Assembly (NCBI RefSeq): GCF_016097555.1
Contig: NC_054702.1
Coordinates: forward strand, 110,647,014-110,711,013
Direction: 5' to 3'
Source: Gigantopelta aegis
Lineage: Eukaryota > Mollusca > Gastropoda > Neomphalida > Peltospiridae
DNA length: 64,000 nucleotides
Position 1 is the first letter of the stretch; the number at the start of each line of letters is the position of its first letter. Positions 1 to 12,630 of this stretch are shown one piece after another. A program made the translations under genes and the position numbers. Under the pieces are notes generated by a model, which was given only the letters and a program-made list of their open reading frames with translations, made no database searches and was not told the DNA's origin.

Positions 1-2376
1 TTTGGTGTTCATTGATGTTCATCAAAAAACTATGCAGTGTCTGCGGAGATGTTCTCGACAGTTTAGGAATACTAGGGATCTTCCATTTTTAGTATGTCGA
101 CACATGATGTCACGTTAACCAATCGTCAATATCAAGCGGGTACACATGTGGAATCATTTGGAAATGACATGTTTAACATCCCAATACATCCCTGTGTTAA
201 GGCCAACCAGTGGAAGAACTTTACGCAACCGATTAGGTGATCACAAAGTACGACCATAACATGACGTCAATACGTTGTTCTGTTATATCGTCACCGACGG
301 TGCACCAAGCATTGTGTAGACCGTATTTCAGGTTCAGAAGACAGGAGGAGATCACTGTACTTTTGACAGATAAATAGTACATCTATGTAAAACACAATAT
401 TTTAAAATTTTATAAATATACGTCTCACTGAAATTTTAATGATGCACAGGAACTTTTTTCCGTGAGTATATAAATTTGAAATCTGACTGAAATGCAGATT
501 TGTTTTCTTCCAAACTAAAACACTGAGATAGGGTATCCATTATATTTGTCGTTAACATTGCCGACCTTTGTGTGATAGTCATCATGGCTGGACATTTTCC
601 GCTTGTTACCAGTTTGTTGTTCATGGGAAATTTATGAGACTGTCACCTACGTGTAATTCAGTGTATTGCTTTGAATGCTGTTTTATGGAGAAGATCTTTT
701 GTTTGGGCTGACAATGGTTAAACTACTAGATGATTGGGAGACATAATTTATGATAAATCTGGCTTTGCTATTTAACAAGTACATATGTTTACTAAAAAAT
801 GTTAATACAAACATATTTCATCATTTCATTATCTGATCTAGCTTTGTTGTACTGAGAATGTCGAAGGTCTTGGATGTCTGGTTTTTATCCTTCCTATTGC
901 TCAAGCCTAGTGATGTGGAAAATAAGGTTTAGGTTCGGTTTTTTTTGTATGTCTTGATATTTTTATTTCATTATCTTTTGAATAGTTGAGACAACTTAAT
1001 AATGCAATTACATGTCTGTTTTTGTATTGTTAAAATAGTCATGTCATAAATATTCTAGTATTCATATGCTTAGTAATAAACAGGACTCTAATTATAAGAC
1101 ATGCTGTACGAATATTTGCACTACCGTTGTACATTCCTATGATTTGCTGAAATTGACAGCTTTTAATTATTATTTTTTATAAATTCGCTAGCATGTTTAT
1201 GTCATTTATGAAACTTGTTTGATAAAACTATGTTAAAATTGTATAATAAAAGAATTCTCAAACAATACATTTCATAAGAGTTTTTTTTGAAAATTCAGTG
1301 GAAATGTACATTAAAAAGCTCATGAAAAGCGTAACTAGTGGGTGTTTTCCCACATGATCCCTGCATTTTAGTTTATATGTTGGGTATCTCTTATTCTGTT
1401 TTAATGATGTCTTCCGGCTAGTTGTGATTGTTAAAAATAATTCTATTGAAATTCTATTAAGGTTTGTAATATAGATTTCTATTTGGGAAGATGGAACTAG
1501 AAGAAAGCTCTAAAAAACATATAAAAAAGAGTTGAGAACAACAGTGTTTTTTCCCTGAAGCATTGATCCCATGGTTCGCTGTCGTATTAATTAATAATAT
1601 CCTTCCAGTTACATAGTTGTCTTTAGCTAGCTTTAAAGGTTAACTTTATAATAAAGTTAAAACAAGACAAAAAAGGCTAAATTTATAAAGCCTATTTTGG
1701 ACTTAACACATTTAACTTCATGTATTTATACTTGAGTTTAAGAAAAACTTGATTCGTAAATTCGGCTTATAATGTTTTGCCAAGCTGTAATCAAATAACC
1801 TTTAGTGTCAAATAGATACACATACATATACACGTTAAATTTATAATATTTATTTGCCAAAAAAACTATGTAAACTGATCAACAGTTATTGTTATTAATA
1901 ATTGCTGACAAGTTAATCTTACAACCAGTAACACACAACCAATTATTTTCATTTACGGGTAGCTTACTGATGGGAGTTATTAGCTGTGTCACTGATTTGT
2001 TCTGATTTTGTTTAGTAATTATTGGACCATGCTGTTACAAGAAATAGGTCTGAGAAATAAGTACATGGTGTCCAATGATGCCATTGTCGGTTCTTTGATC
2101 CATCAGATTATGAAAGAACATATCATATTTCACTTGCTGAGTGTGATAAAGCCTGGCTTGCAGTGTTCTGGAAGTCATGTGTCATGTTGTTTGCAGATGA
2201 AGCCTATTAGGTGACTGGTCTGTGTGACCTGTCAGGATATTCTGTGGAGAGTGTCACGAACCAGGCAGTCTGAGAGACAGTTACCCTATATCTACAGATC
2301 TACTGGTTAAAAGTGCTACACATGTCAGCACTAGATTTCTCTGTAAAGAGCTTATCAGATATGTGTGTGTTTTTTT
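1..2376. other. Non-coding, no feature recognised
   Basis: AT-rich sequence apart from the first ~350 bases, which are more mixed and contain several CG dinucleotides. That part could be a promoter or non-coding first exon of the plus-strand gene, but no splice-linked ORF supports it. Short ORFs here have no protein-like composition. Confidence 0.5.
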
Positions 2377-2401
2377 GGGGGGGGGGGGGGGGGGGGGGGG
2401 G
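2377..2401 (+). repeat. Poly(G) run of 25
   Basis: An uninterrupted G25 run abuts the 5' end of a SINE. It is preceded by GTGTGT and T6. Similar runs are at 7244-7257, 40692-40709, 49324-49341 and 63021-63042, and C15 is at 34563-34577. Confidence 0.95.
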
Positions 2402-2700
2402 AGACGTAGCCCAGTGGTAAAGCCCTCACTTGATGCATGGTTGGTCTGGGATCGATCCATTGATGGGCCCATTGGGCTATTTCTCGTCCCAGCCAATGCA
2501 CCATGACTGGTATATCAAAGGCCGTGGTATGTGCTATCTTGTCTTTGGGATGGTGCATACATGTACATGCTACTAATGGAAAAATGTAGCAGATTTCCTT
2601 CCTAAGACTATATGTCAAAATTACCAAATGTTTGACATCCAGTAGACGATGATTAATAAATCAATGTGCTTTAGTGGAGTCGTTAAATAAAACAAGTTTT
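2401..2700 (+). mobile_element. tRNA-derived SINE, tail type A (near full length)
   Basis: The head has an RNA polymerase III A-box-like TAGCCCAGTGGTAAAGC and a B-box-like GGGATCGATCC. The body has GGCCGTGGTATGTGCTATC and GGGATGGTGCATA. The tail reads TTACCAAATGTTTGACATCC and GTCGTTAAATAAAACAAG. A 25-G run (2377-2401) immediately precedes it. Confidence 0.85.
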
Positions 2701-2991
2701 TTTAATTTAAACAAAATGCAGTAGAATCTGAATCAGTGTGCCAGGAATGGCGAGTGATCACTCCTCCCCTCCACACTTGCCTGGAAAGTTTTAGGAGAGC
2801 TGAAAATTGCTCGCCTGGCATCAATTAAAGAGAGTGATCTTCAGCTTGCCTTGATTTTGCTCATGGCAAAGACTAAAACAGAAAAGATGAAATAGCAGCC
2901 TTTAAAATTCATTATGGTAAAAAAAAGAGGCAAAAAGCTGTTCCAAATTGATCTGCAGTGGAATTTTTATCATTATCGGGTATTTACTTTG

Positions 2992-3310
2992 CAGGGCTCG
3001 AATTTATGAATTTGTCTTCCACAGCAATTTTTAAAAAGTTTTGCCATTGGTGAAACGGCCCACAGATGGTAATTTTGAGCCTGCCTATGGCAATTTGTTT
3101 TAAAAGTGACATTTGTAGCAAATAAACATGACTGAAAGGTTATTTTGCTGTATGTAGACATATTTGGAACGTATAACTGTTAAATATTGACAGATAATGT
3201 ACACAAGGTGTATACATTTTGCCATTGTTGAGGAGCTTTACCGATGGCACAAAAGTACTGTCGGTGATGCTCACTCACTACGGCAATTTATATATTAAGT
3301 TTGAGCCCTG
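2992..3310. mobile_element. hAT-like non-autonomous element
   Basis: The ends are inverted (CAGGGCTCGAATTTAT at the left; the right end reverse-complements to CAGGGCTCAAACTTAA). They are flanked by CTTTG on both sides. No ORF is present. CAGGG termini are typical of hAT relatives, although an 8-bp duplication is not visible. Confidence 0.6.
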
Positions 3311-3896
3311 CTTTGTTGTTATTTGTACAAAATTACTGTTGCAAGATGATTTAAATTATGAGGGAAATATTAGTAATATAATTTCCCATGTAAAAATAAA
3401 CATGACACAATCCCCATACCTCACGACAAAATAATGATATGAGTGGTAAAAAGTGTATTACATATGCTTTGAATAGCATGCTAAGTGGGCGGAACATGTA
3501 TATGTGTAACCTACATATTACCAGCACCTTTTCCGTGACTTGATTGTTTTGTATGTGTGCCACCGCAGTAGGTGGGCTCACTTTACCTACACTGGTTGAC
3601 TGCCTCTCTCCACGGATATTACATCACGTCCCACTCATTCCATAGGATCTAATACCCCATAACAAAATACCAGTGTATCATTTGAGACTTGTGAATTCTG
3701 GAGAACTGGGTTTAGTTACCATTGCAAGGCTGGCTAGCAGAATAGTGTCATTCTCATGTGAAACAATACATCTGGTTTGTTTACCAAGATTTTACCGTGT
3801 ACAGATATTTTGGTGGTGTATGTCTCAAGAGTACATACCACCAAATCAGATATACTCAATAAAATTAAATAAGAACCAGTAGATTTTTGTAAGGAA

Positions 3897-4110
3897 AGAA
3901 GGAAATAGTTTATTTAACGATGTACTCAACACATTTTATTTACAGTTATATGGCATCGGACGTATGGTTAACGACCACATGTATATTGAGGGAGGAAACC
4001 CGCTGTCACTACTTCATGGGCTACGCTTTTCGATTAGCAGCAAGGGATCTTTTATATGCACCATCCTATAGACAGGCTAGCACATACCACGACCTTTGAT
4101 GTACCAGTCA
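3897..4110 (-). mobile_element. tRNA-derived SINE fragment, tail type B
   Basis: On the minus strand the body (TGGTACATCAAAGGTCGTGG ... GATGGTGCATATAAAAGATC) matches the other SINEs. The 3' part differs: it ends with GCCATATAACTGTAAATAAA and CATCGTTAAATAAACTATTT. It is therefore a second tail type on the same body. Confidence 0.8.
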
Positions 4111-4454
4111 AACAAATATTTAGAAGTCATCTGTGATGAAAACATGCTAAGATAATTTGACACTAACGAAGAATGAGCAATAAGGCCTCTGACCCTTAAT
4201 GAAATTTGTGGAGTATATAATAGATGACATGTGGCTAAAGCTGCAACCGTTGATTCATTGAACGTGTACACCACAGATACCTCAAGTACACCTGGCCCAT
4301 AAAATGAAACCGCTGATGATGGATACGGTAGTATCTTTGACTACAAAATGTGTCATGCTAATTTTAATGGCATTCTAAACATTTCTGGTACGCTGATATT
4401 AGTTCAAATCATATTGCACGAATTTACAGACCATATAAAATGACACAGTCTTTA

Positions 4455-4920
4455 ACTGATAATAGCCCAGTGGTAAAGTATTTGCCTGATGCATGGTTGG
4501 TCTAGAATCAATCCCTGCCGGTGGGCCCACTGAGCTATATCTTGATCAAGCCAGTGCACAACAACTGGTACATCAAAGGCCGTGGTATATGCTGTCTTGT
4601 TTGTGGGATGGTGCATATAAAAGATCCCCGGTCTGGTTGCTGGTGCTCCCTTGCACCTGCCAGTGCAGGCAGTCCCCCTCTTCACCCCACCCCATCCTTT
4701 CCTGTCCTGGGCAGAGGATCCGGCCGAGTCCGATACCTGTGCCCAAGACAGGCGTACACTACAACAGCTTGTTCTGAATGTGCACGTTAAACACTCTGAC
4801 CTGACCTGACCTGACAAATGGGAAAATGTAACTCTAAGGCTATATGTCAAAATTACCAAAATATTGGCATACCAATGAATAGTAAATAAATTTGTTCTAG
4901 TGGTGTTAAACAAAAGAAAC
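4455..4920 (+). mobile_element. SINE (tail type A) carrying a nested ~180-bp insertion
   Basis: The head (AGCCCAGTGGTAAAG), body and tail of the type-A SINE are present. Between the AAAAGATCC box and the ATGGGAAAATGTA box lies an extra segment (4635-4817), which ends in a CTGAC pentamer run. The tail then resumes. Confidence 0.8.
4635..4817 (+). mobile_element. Nested element with (CTGAC)n tail
   Basis: GC-rich compared with its surroundings. It contains GGTGCTCCCTTGCACC (partly self-complementary), CCAAGACAGGCGT and GTGCACGTTAAACAC, then repeated CTGAC units. The pentamer tail suggests a retroposed 3' end of a LINE or SINE; the family is not named. Confidence 0.65.
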
Positions 4921-5001
4921 TTAATTGTGTTTTTTTGGTCACTGATAAGTTGGTTAAAATCGTAAATATCTAATGAATTTACAGACCAAATAAAACAACA
5001 C

Positions 5002-5369
5002 TTAAAGTGACAGACCCTAGTTTTTAAATACTGACGTATTATTCTCTATTAAATCCGTTTCTGATAATTGAAATCAGACATTACTTAGAGTTTATTGCTT
5101 AGAATATCCATTTCTGTATATCCTAAGTATTTCTAGTCATCCTGGTATTTTTAATAAAAGAAATGCATTTTTCATATTTTTAAAAACACACTTTTGAGAA
5201 GTTATGGTTATGAAGTTGAGCTCTAGTCTATTTTAATGTTATTTTTCCATTTCAATGTCACAGACTTGTTTCACTCTGTTTTAACTTTATCCAAATGTGC
5301 TACAGGTTTATAGATTAACCAAACTTAGTGTCCATTTTCACGAGTTGAAATGAGGGTGTGTGACTTTAA
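5002..5369. mobile_element. TTAA-flanked MITE, copy 1
   Basis: Begins TTAAAGTGACAGACCCTAG and ends with its imperfect reverse complement before TTTAA. It is related over its length to the element at 33759-34078. It is non-coding. TTAA at both ends suggests mobilisation by a piggyBac-type transposase (inference). Confidence 0.65.
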
Positions 5370-7607
5370 AAAAACAAAGTCTTGTCACTTATCTTGCTAA
5401 TCGTAATGATATTCTAAATGTAAATAGGTGGGGTTTTTTGTTTGGAAAAGGTAATTATTCCAAAAGCCACTTTGTGTGTGCATGTTAAATGGTTTTTATT
5501 CCAAAGAAAGAACAGAACTAGTATTTGTGTTCTGTTACTAGATGTCAAAGGTTTGGTTTCACAAATAACCCAACTCATATAGACGTAGCTGTCTTGTTCA
5601 AGCAAAAATCAAAAGTGTGTGAAAGTCGCAAGTGACTGAGAGTTTGTTCAAAATTTAACAACAGTGCTAACTGGCAAGCTAATGAAAAGGTGAGATCACT
5701 AAGTAGATGCAAATTGGTTTTAAAATTAAAAAGACCCCTCCGAACTTACACAAAAAATTCAGCTCAGGTTGTTTTTTGTGTTTTTTACTCGTCTGATTGG
5801 ATTTGTATTATGTACTTTCAAACTGGGATGTGAGTTTTCAGCTTTTTATCCGATTTCAGCTGTTGTGTAAAATAATTTTTTCAAAATAGACTGATTTTGA
5901 TCTGACATGCTGGAAAGTTATTGTAGTATAGTATAGAGGTTTGAGCTATTTTTAAGATCATTTCAGCTTTTAGTTTTAAATTGGTATCACATCCTTGATT
6001 CAAATTAAAATGTTCAGTTCCAATGGTATTAGCAGTTGCAAACATGTATATATCTTGTATTTTTGCTACATCATGTAGTTGGAAAATATATTGGATTTGT
6101 ATATTCTGGTGAATGGGAATGTTTATTTTGACCATAAGAATTTACTGCTACAATGAATACACACGTTGCATTGAGTTTGAGCATGAGGCCATGAAATTTT
6201 AGTACTTACATCTTGGTAATATATCAGTTCATATACCTGTGATGAAAAGACATTATCAAAGTTAATACTACCATGAAAGTAATTACTGGAAAACCTGTTT
6301 CAGCACTGTTGATTGTGCTTATGAGTCAAACACAAAAGAAGAGAACATTTTAAACAGGGCCAGGAATGTTAACGCCACGTACTCATTGAACACTTTTGTG
6401 GTTTGCTTTACCTGTGAATATTGTTTACCACATTACCAGGTCAGTTCTTTTGCCATCATTCGAGCGCAACATACCACAGTTGTGAATGGAGGTCTTAGTC
6501 ATCTCGGTGGCAGATGATGTTCTAGAATAACGTGTTGAAATTTACATTCTTGAATTTATTATGGTACCTTGTAGGTGACAGTTGACTGAAGTACAAAAGA
6601 TGAGGAAGATGCTTTATGAGTTTACTTGACAATTGCTGCCACAACCATCATATATTTGTTTTCGAAAAAATACACAAATAAAAATGAATACACAAATAAA
6701 AATGAAATTGTAAATCAGTTTTAGGAACATGGTTACAGCTACTTCATGTAAAGATCATGTGAATAATTGTCATTTGAGATCTTTTACAAGTCCAGCAATT
6801 TGAAGTCTGAATCTTGTATGGAGCAACTTCCGCATGCACAACCTGCATCAATCACTTTCTATGCAAATTGGTTGAGTAGATTCCATTTATGCATTGTCCA
6901 TACACATGCACGTATCCGATCACTATACTTTGTGGATTATGTTTACGTATACAATTTACAAACAAATTATGGATGTAAAATTTTCCACTAATTCATGTTG
7001 TTAACTTTTGATTAATTCATGTCCCTTCATGTAATAATAAGTTGTGTTTGAGTTTGAGTTCAGATGTTTTATCAGTGTGTATTGCACTGAGATAATATTT
7101 TAATAAATTCTTAAAAAGTGGGTATGGGTGATTTGGGTTTAAATTGTTGTGGAAGTGCTTGTGACTTGATGAAATATTGTCGACTGGTTTCAGGGCAGTA
7201 TAATATTGTGTGAAACATTTTTAATTGAAACAACATTGTTATTGGGGGGGGGGGGGGATCAGACCACCCATTTTCATTACTGCTGATGTACAACATATAT
7301 ACGTGTGTAAAATATACTGATGGAAAGAAATAAAGGATTACACAGGTAGCAACAAGAAATAAGGACTGCATAAAAAATCAGTTAATATTGTCAGAAGTTG
7401 ACTGGGAACATATAGGCAGCACATTCAACACTACAGACATTCAATCCTACATTACAACTTGGTATGAAATACAGACATTATTACGCTAGTAGTGAATTAA
7501 ATTTGGTCTACAATTTGATGTGTTCCCTTATTTCTTTCCATCAGTATATGTAATATCAATGTAACATTAAGGCGTATCTTTTTATTAATTTTTATAAAAT
7601 AAATATA
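5370..7607. other. Non-coding, no feature recognised
   Basis: AT-rich with only short ORFs; it holds a G14 run at 7244-7257. Both flanks are mobile elements. Confidence 0.5.
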
Positions 7608-9212
7608 CTATTCAAAAGAATTTAAGGGTCAAAAATTTATAACCAAATAAGTTTCAGAGTGTATTAGATTGATGATGTAAACTACACAATTTTTTTTATT
7701 TATTGTTCCATATTTACAAAAAAACACAAATAAACGTCACTGTATACAAGAAAGTCACATGACATGCTGTCAAAGTTGAAGGTTGTCAAACATGGATTTT
7801 ACACATTAGAACATTCGTTTAATAGTGTGTGAATCCACCCCTGGCGCGAATACACTCGACACATCGTTGCCTCATGCTGTTGATCAGACGTCTGAAGAAC
7901 TCTTGGGGAATGGCCTGCCACTCTGCCATAAGAAGTTGACCCAGATCATGAAGGTTGGCTGGAGGGGCATGGTTATCCCAAACTCTCCTGCCTAATTCGT
8001 CCCAGGCGTTCTCTATTGGGGCCAAGTCAGGCGAATATGCTGGCCAATCCATCCTGGCGGTACCTTGTTGTCTGAGAAAGTCCGTTACCACCCTGGCACA
8101 GTGGGGTCTGGCATTGTCATCCTGCAGAACTACCCCGCCGCTGAAGGCCCAATCTGCTGAAGGCCTGGGAGCAACGGCCGGATAATCTCATTCAGATAGC
8201 GGATTCCATTCAGATTGCCATCCACCACATAGAGGGGGGTCCTGTGGTGGATAGAGATGTCGCCCCACACCATGACGCTGCCACCACCGAATGGTGACGT
8301 TGTCTAACCTTAACGTCAGCGAAGCGCTCCCCAGGACGTCTGTAGACACGAACCCGACCATCGTTGAACTGGAGACTAAACCTGGACTCATCAGTGAACA
8401 TCACTCGACCCCACTGAACACGTTGCCACCGCAGATGAAGCGTGCACCAGTGACGTATGGCCGTTCTGTGACGTGGTAGGAGTGGTGGTCGAACAGCCTG
8501 GCGACGGCAGCGTAGATTATTGGCTCTCAGACGATTGCGTATGGTTTGATCAGACACTCGAGTTCCAGTCGCAGTCCGCAGATTGTCACGTAATCGGCGT
8601 GCAGTGGTTGTGCGTTGACGTAGAGCCATATTGGTGATGTAGCGGTCCTCTCTATTTGTAGCGCTTCGGGGTCTTCCCGAACGTGGACAATTTCGAACAG
8701 AATTCGTTGCTTGGTACCGTTGCCACAGTCGGCCAACGACACTCTGACTGACACCAAGTCTCAGAGCAACATTTCTTTGCGTATTGCCATCCTGAAGCCA
8801 AGCAATAGCCCTTCCTCGATCTTCGATAGTCAGTTGAAGTCGTACCATTGTCGAATTTGGAGTGTGCACCGTACACGAACGCAAGCTCCAATTATACGGA
8901 AATTCAGCATTGGGAACATGAAATACACGTGCAAAGCGTGCAAATGAAGCGCTTTGTGAAAAAGCAAGTTATGGGCACTTAGCAGACCTTTCGCTTTCGC
9001 CCTAATTTACGTGCAAATGTAAGGATGTTTTCGCCATTAGAACTAGTCGACAGTGTCAATGACAGTGGATTTTAATTCATTTATGGGTTGCTTAGACCCA
9101 CTTTCGTCAAAATGGAACAATACCATGCGTGACATTATGGTCTAGCTAATATAATTGACATTCAGAAAATAATGTCGAAAATATCGTCTGACCCTTAAAT
9201 TCTTTTGAGTAG
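7608..9212 (-). mobile_element. Tc1/mariner-like DNA transposon (DD34E), inactivated
   Basis: Flanked by TA on both sides. The ends are 24-bp inverted repeats of the type CTA[TC]TCAAAAGAATTTAAGG. The minus-strand transposase begins at about 8848 (MVRLQLTIED) with two helix-turn-helix regions and the GRPRS linker (CPRSGRPRSAT). The catalytic residues are in FTDESRF, DDNARPHCAR and APIENAWDE, with 34 residues between the second Asp and the Glu. It ends near 7819. Frame changes near 8285 and near 8145 break it. It lies upstream of exon a of the plus-strand gene, probably in an intron or 5' flank. Confidence 0.92.
7819..8848 (-). pseudogene. Tc1-like transposase, frameshifted
   Basis: Three reading-frame blocks together cover a normal-length transposase of about 340 residues: 8848 to about 8285, about 8280 to 8145, and about 8140 to 7819. 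The first holds the DNA-binding region and the first catalytic Asp. The last holds the second Asp and the Glu (WPAYSPDLAPIENAWDELG). At least two indels make it non-functional. Confidence 0.9.
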
Positions 9213-12200
9213 TAGTGAGTCTACCATGGAGGACTGAACCTGTGACCTTGGATGAACCATCATCACAGAGATGTGTTTATCTCCCAGCATAATAATTAAA
9301 GTCATGGTGTACTGGGTTCAACAGCTGTTATTTTCAATTACAATACTTTGACAGTCTGTCACCAACACATATGTAAAACATATTTAAAACATATTTAAAA
9401 CAATCATAATGGCACACAGTATGTTTAAGGACACCATTTCAACAATTAGTCTTTCCTTTTTGGACATTATTTAATCAGGTAAAAAAATCATCACGAAAAA
9501 ATGAAGAGTTTGTGTCCAAATTGCTATACACCAATTCCCAGATTGTGGAGTTAGCAGTGCAGGTATACTGATGTTGGTACAACACAGCCATTTGACAATA
9601 GTCTCCATCAAAATGTGACCTATATATTACAACCAGTCAAAATATTAATAAGTGCTGTGATAGGTGTGAGAATGAACATATAATATAATACTGAAAAAAA
9701 AGAAAAAAAGCTGCCTTCTTTATTTTCTAAACCATCAAAATTACCAGTGATTCAGGTGGTACTAGTATTTTTAAACAAGTATTCCTTAATGATGTTAATT
9801 TATGTGAAGAAGCACTTTGTGTGTTATACATTTTGAATTCAATAATATTTTTGATATTTTAGCATTTAGAATAGTAAAATTTAAAATTAATTGAACTATT
9901 ATGTCATGATGTCATGACTTTACTGCTGAAATTCTGTTCTTTGATTTTTTATTTTTATTAAAAGACAGAAAGTTTTGAACTAGTCTGAAACATATTTCAA
10001 GTAGTCAGTTGAGCTGACAGTTGATTCTTAGAGAAAATTCTGTCAGAGATATTTTAGTATTTTTTGTGTGTTTATTTCTATTTCCTGTTATTTGTAACCA
10101 TGACCATGTGCAGAATTGTGTTAATTGCTCTGATGATTGGAGTTGCACAGTGTATTAATTAGTACTAATATTAGGATTAAAACTACTAATGAGTCTTTTA
10201 TATTGCATCAAGAGACTGAGGCAGTGTTTTTTAATATTGAAAACAAGTTGTTGTTTTTGTGTTAAAGCTATAGTTGTGTTTGAGATTATGGATTGTCATT
10301 AGTAAAAAAACAATTAAATAAAGAGACATCTGATGATATATGTTTGGGGTCTTTATTTCCCCCAAACTCTGTAAACATTGAACAGTATCCATAGTAACTA
10401 AGCTAGCCAGGATAATACTGTTGTCTTTGGTAATTAGCCAGTCTCACAAAGTTCCAACGACAATATCGGGTTTTTTGTTTTGTTTGTTTAAAACATTTTC
10501 TCCATGTGCTTTGCCTTGGATGACACTTCTTTCTGGCTGTTGAAAGAAGCAACCTTGACCTTGTTACTTTTTAGCTCATAATCTCGATTAGTTTTACAAG
10601 TTTCCCTAATTCCGTTATCAGACTGGTATTATTACCTCTCTGATTTTGACACTGATTTCTTTTCTCATTCGACCATGTCATGGCTCTGGGTGGGTTTCAA
10701 CATGTGTGGTGTGTTTTATCAACTGAAGATTATTGATATGAAATGGCCGTGATCACCCAGTGTCACATTCTTGCAACTGGTCACCTTCGGAGGGCTGGCG
10801 TTATCCGGGAAAGCCTGCCCCCATACACTAACACTGTGCTGTGCAAACAGTGGGGAGATTACGAAGAAAGCCTTCTCTATGTGGCTGGCCCACAGCCCCA
10901 GACCTGATGTTTGCCTTCATATCCAGGTTTTGTCAGCTCTGTTTGCATCCATGTTGTTTCCACCTTTTTCACAAGTTATGGATGTGCCTTTTTAGGGCTT
11001 TGTCCAGTTGGAAGTCTATTGATGAAATGTTTAGGCTCTCTAATAATGGCGCTCAGTACACAGGTCATTGAAGTGCCGGACACACTGTATATTGAGAAGT
11101 GTGGGAAAGTGGAAAATAATGACATGGCTTTCAAGTAATAACAAAATTGATATTGGTAGCCCAGCATTTAATTATAATATCGACACACAAAACAAATATT
11201 GAGTTTGATGAATTGATGCACTGTGCTCATTTTATTATTTAAGTAAAAATAGATTTAGATACAATACTTATACCATATATGTACTTTTTGTGAATAATAA
11301 TGTCTAATTTTAATAAATATGCATTTTCTTGCAGAAATATAATTTTGAGCTGTTTGCCCATTACAAAATTACTTTTTACAAGGAACCTTTTTAAAGTATT
11401 ATGCATTGAGATACCACTGGCAGAACAGCACATAACCCAACCTTTGATGTACCTGTTTTTACTTACTGAATAATGTTTACATCCAAATTGAGCCTATTAA
11501 TGCAGGTAGAGTTGGTGTGTTTTGAAGTGACTGGCCATTACATGCAGCCACCGTCATAGGTTGACTCAGGTTGTCAAGCTCATTTGTATCTCTTATGAAA
11601 CAGTTGAGACAATATTTACTTAGACATCCTAGTTCCATTGTATGTTTGCCTACAGTATATGTACTAATCTGTGATACTAAACACAATGTAAACTTTATAA
11701 TAACAGTAAAATACCATAACTGCTTACAAAAGTTGTATATAGGACCAAAGAGTGAGCAATAAAAATTAACTGTCTTACTATTTTTAGCCATAATTTGATC
11801 TTTACTGTTTTTGTCTTTTTTTCAGTATAATTTAATTATTTTTTAATGCCTGCTGGCAGCAAACTGTTTTTCCCCAAGGTTAATATAAGACAGAATTATC
11901 AACATATATTAGTCAGTAATAAAATGGTTTCTGTCATAAAAAAAGAAGAAGAAGTCAGTTGTAGTAGATTATTAAATACATGCTTCCTGTTTTCTGACAA
12001 CTTTGTGTGATGTTAAATTCATTTGTATGTGTGTACAGAACCTGTCCACTGAAGAAAGTGGCTGAAAATCTGTATTCTATTTTGAGTTTGCATGGGTGTG
12101 ATGGTAACCTGTCAGACTACAAACATGTTTATGCCTAAGCCTTCAAACATAGCGACATGTCATGTCTAGTTAGAATAAATTGTTTGTGTTTGATGAAATC

Positions 12201-12297
12201 TCAGTTATTTGTTTTAAACCTGTTGTTACAACAGGTTTTTGTAGTCATACTGAGCAGTATAGACATATTGGTACATGTGTTCCCAATCCGTAAGTCT
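9213..12297. other. Mostly unremarkable flank or intron; GC-richer ORF island at 10743-10907
   Basis: AT-rich except for about 10740-11060. From ATG 10743 a 54-codon frame (MAVITQCHILATGHLRRAGV...) ends at TGA 10905-10907. Its composition is protein-like and contrasts with the surroundings, but no donor in the phase needed for exon a is evident, so it is not called as an exon. A SINE-like scrap is near 11425-11455. Confidence 0.4.
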
Positions 12298-12630
12298 GTC
12301 CATCCATCCATATATCTAATAAATGCCATCCATCCATTCATCCATTCATCCAGCCAACCAGCCAGCTACCCACCCCATACATCATTTATCTATCCATCCA
12401 TCCATCCAATATGCACATATCCATCCATCCATCCATCCATCCATCCATCCATCCATCCATCCATTCATCCATCCAATCATCCATTTATCCAGCCTATCAT
12501 CTATTCATCCAGCCAGCCAGCCAGCTACCCACCCCATACATCATCTATCTATCCATCCATCCATCCATCCATCCATCCATCCATCCAATATACCCATCCA
12601 TCTATCCATCCATCCATCCATCTGCCCACA
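12298..12630. repeat. (ATCC)n microsatellite with segmental duplication
   Basis: Runs of CATC are interrupted by CAGCCAGCTACCCACCCCAT, a block that occurs twice about 165 bp apart. This shows that a longer unit was duplicated, in addition to slippage. No coding function is likely. Confidence 0.93.
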
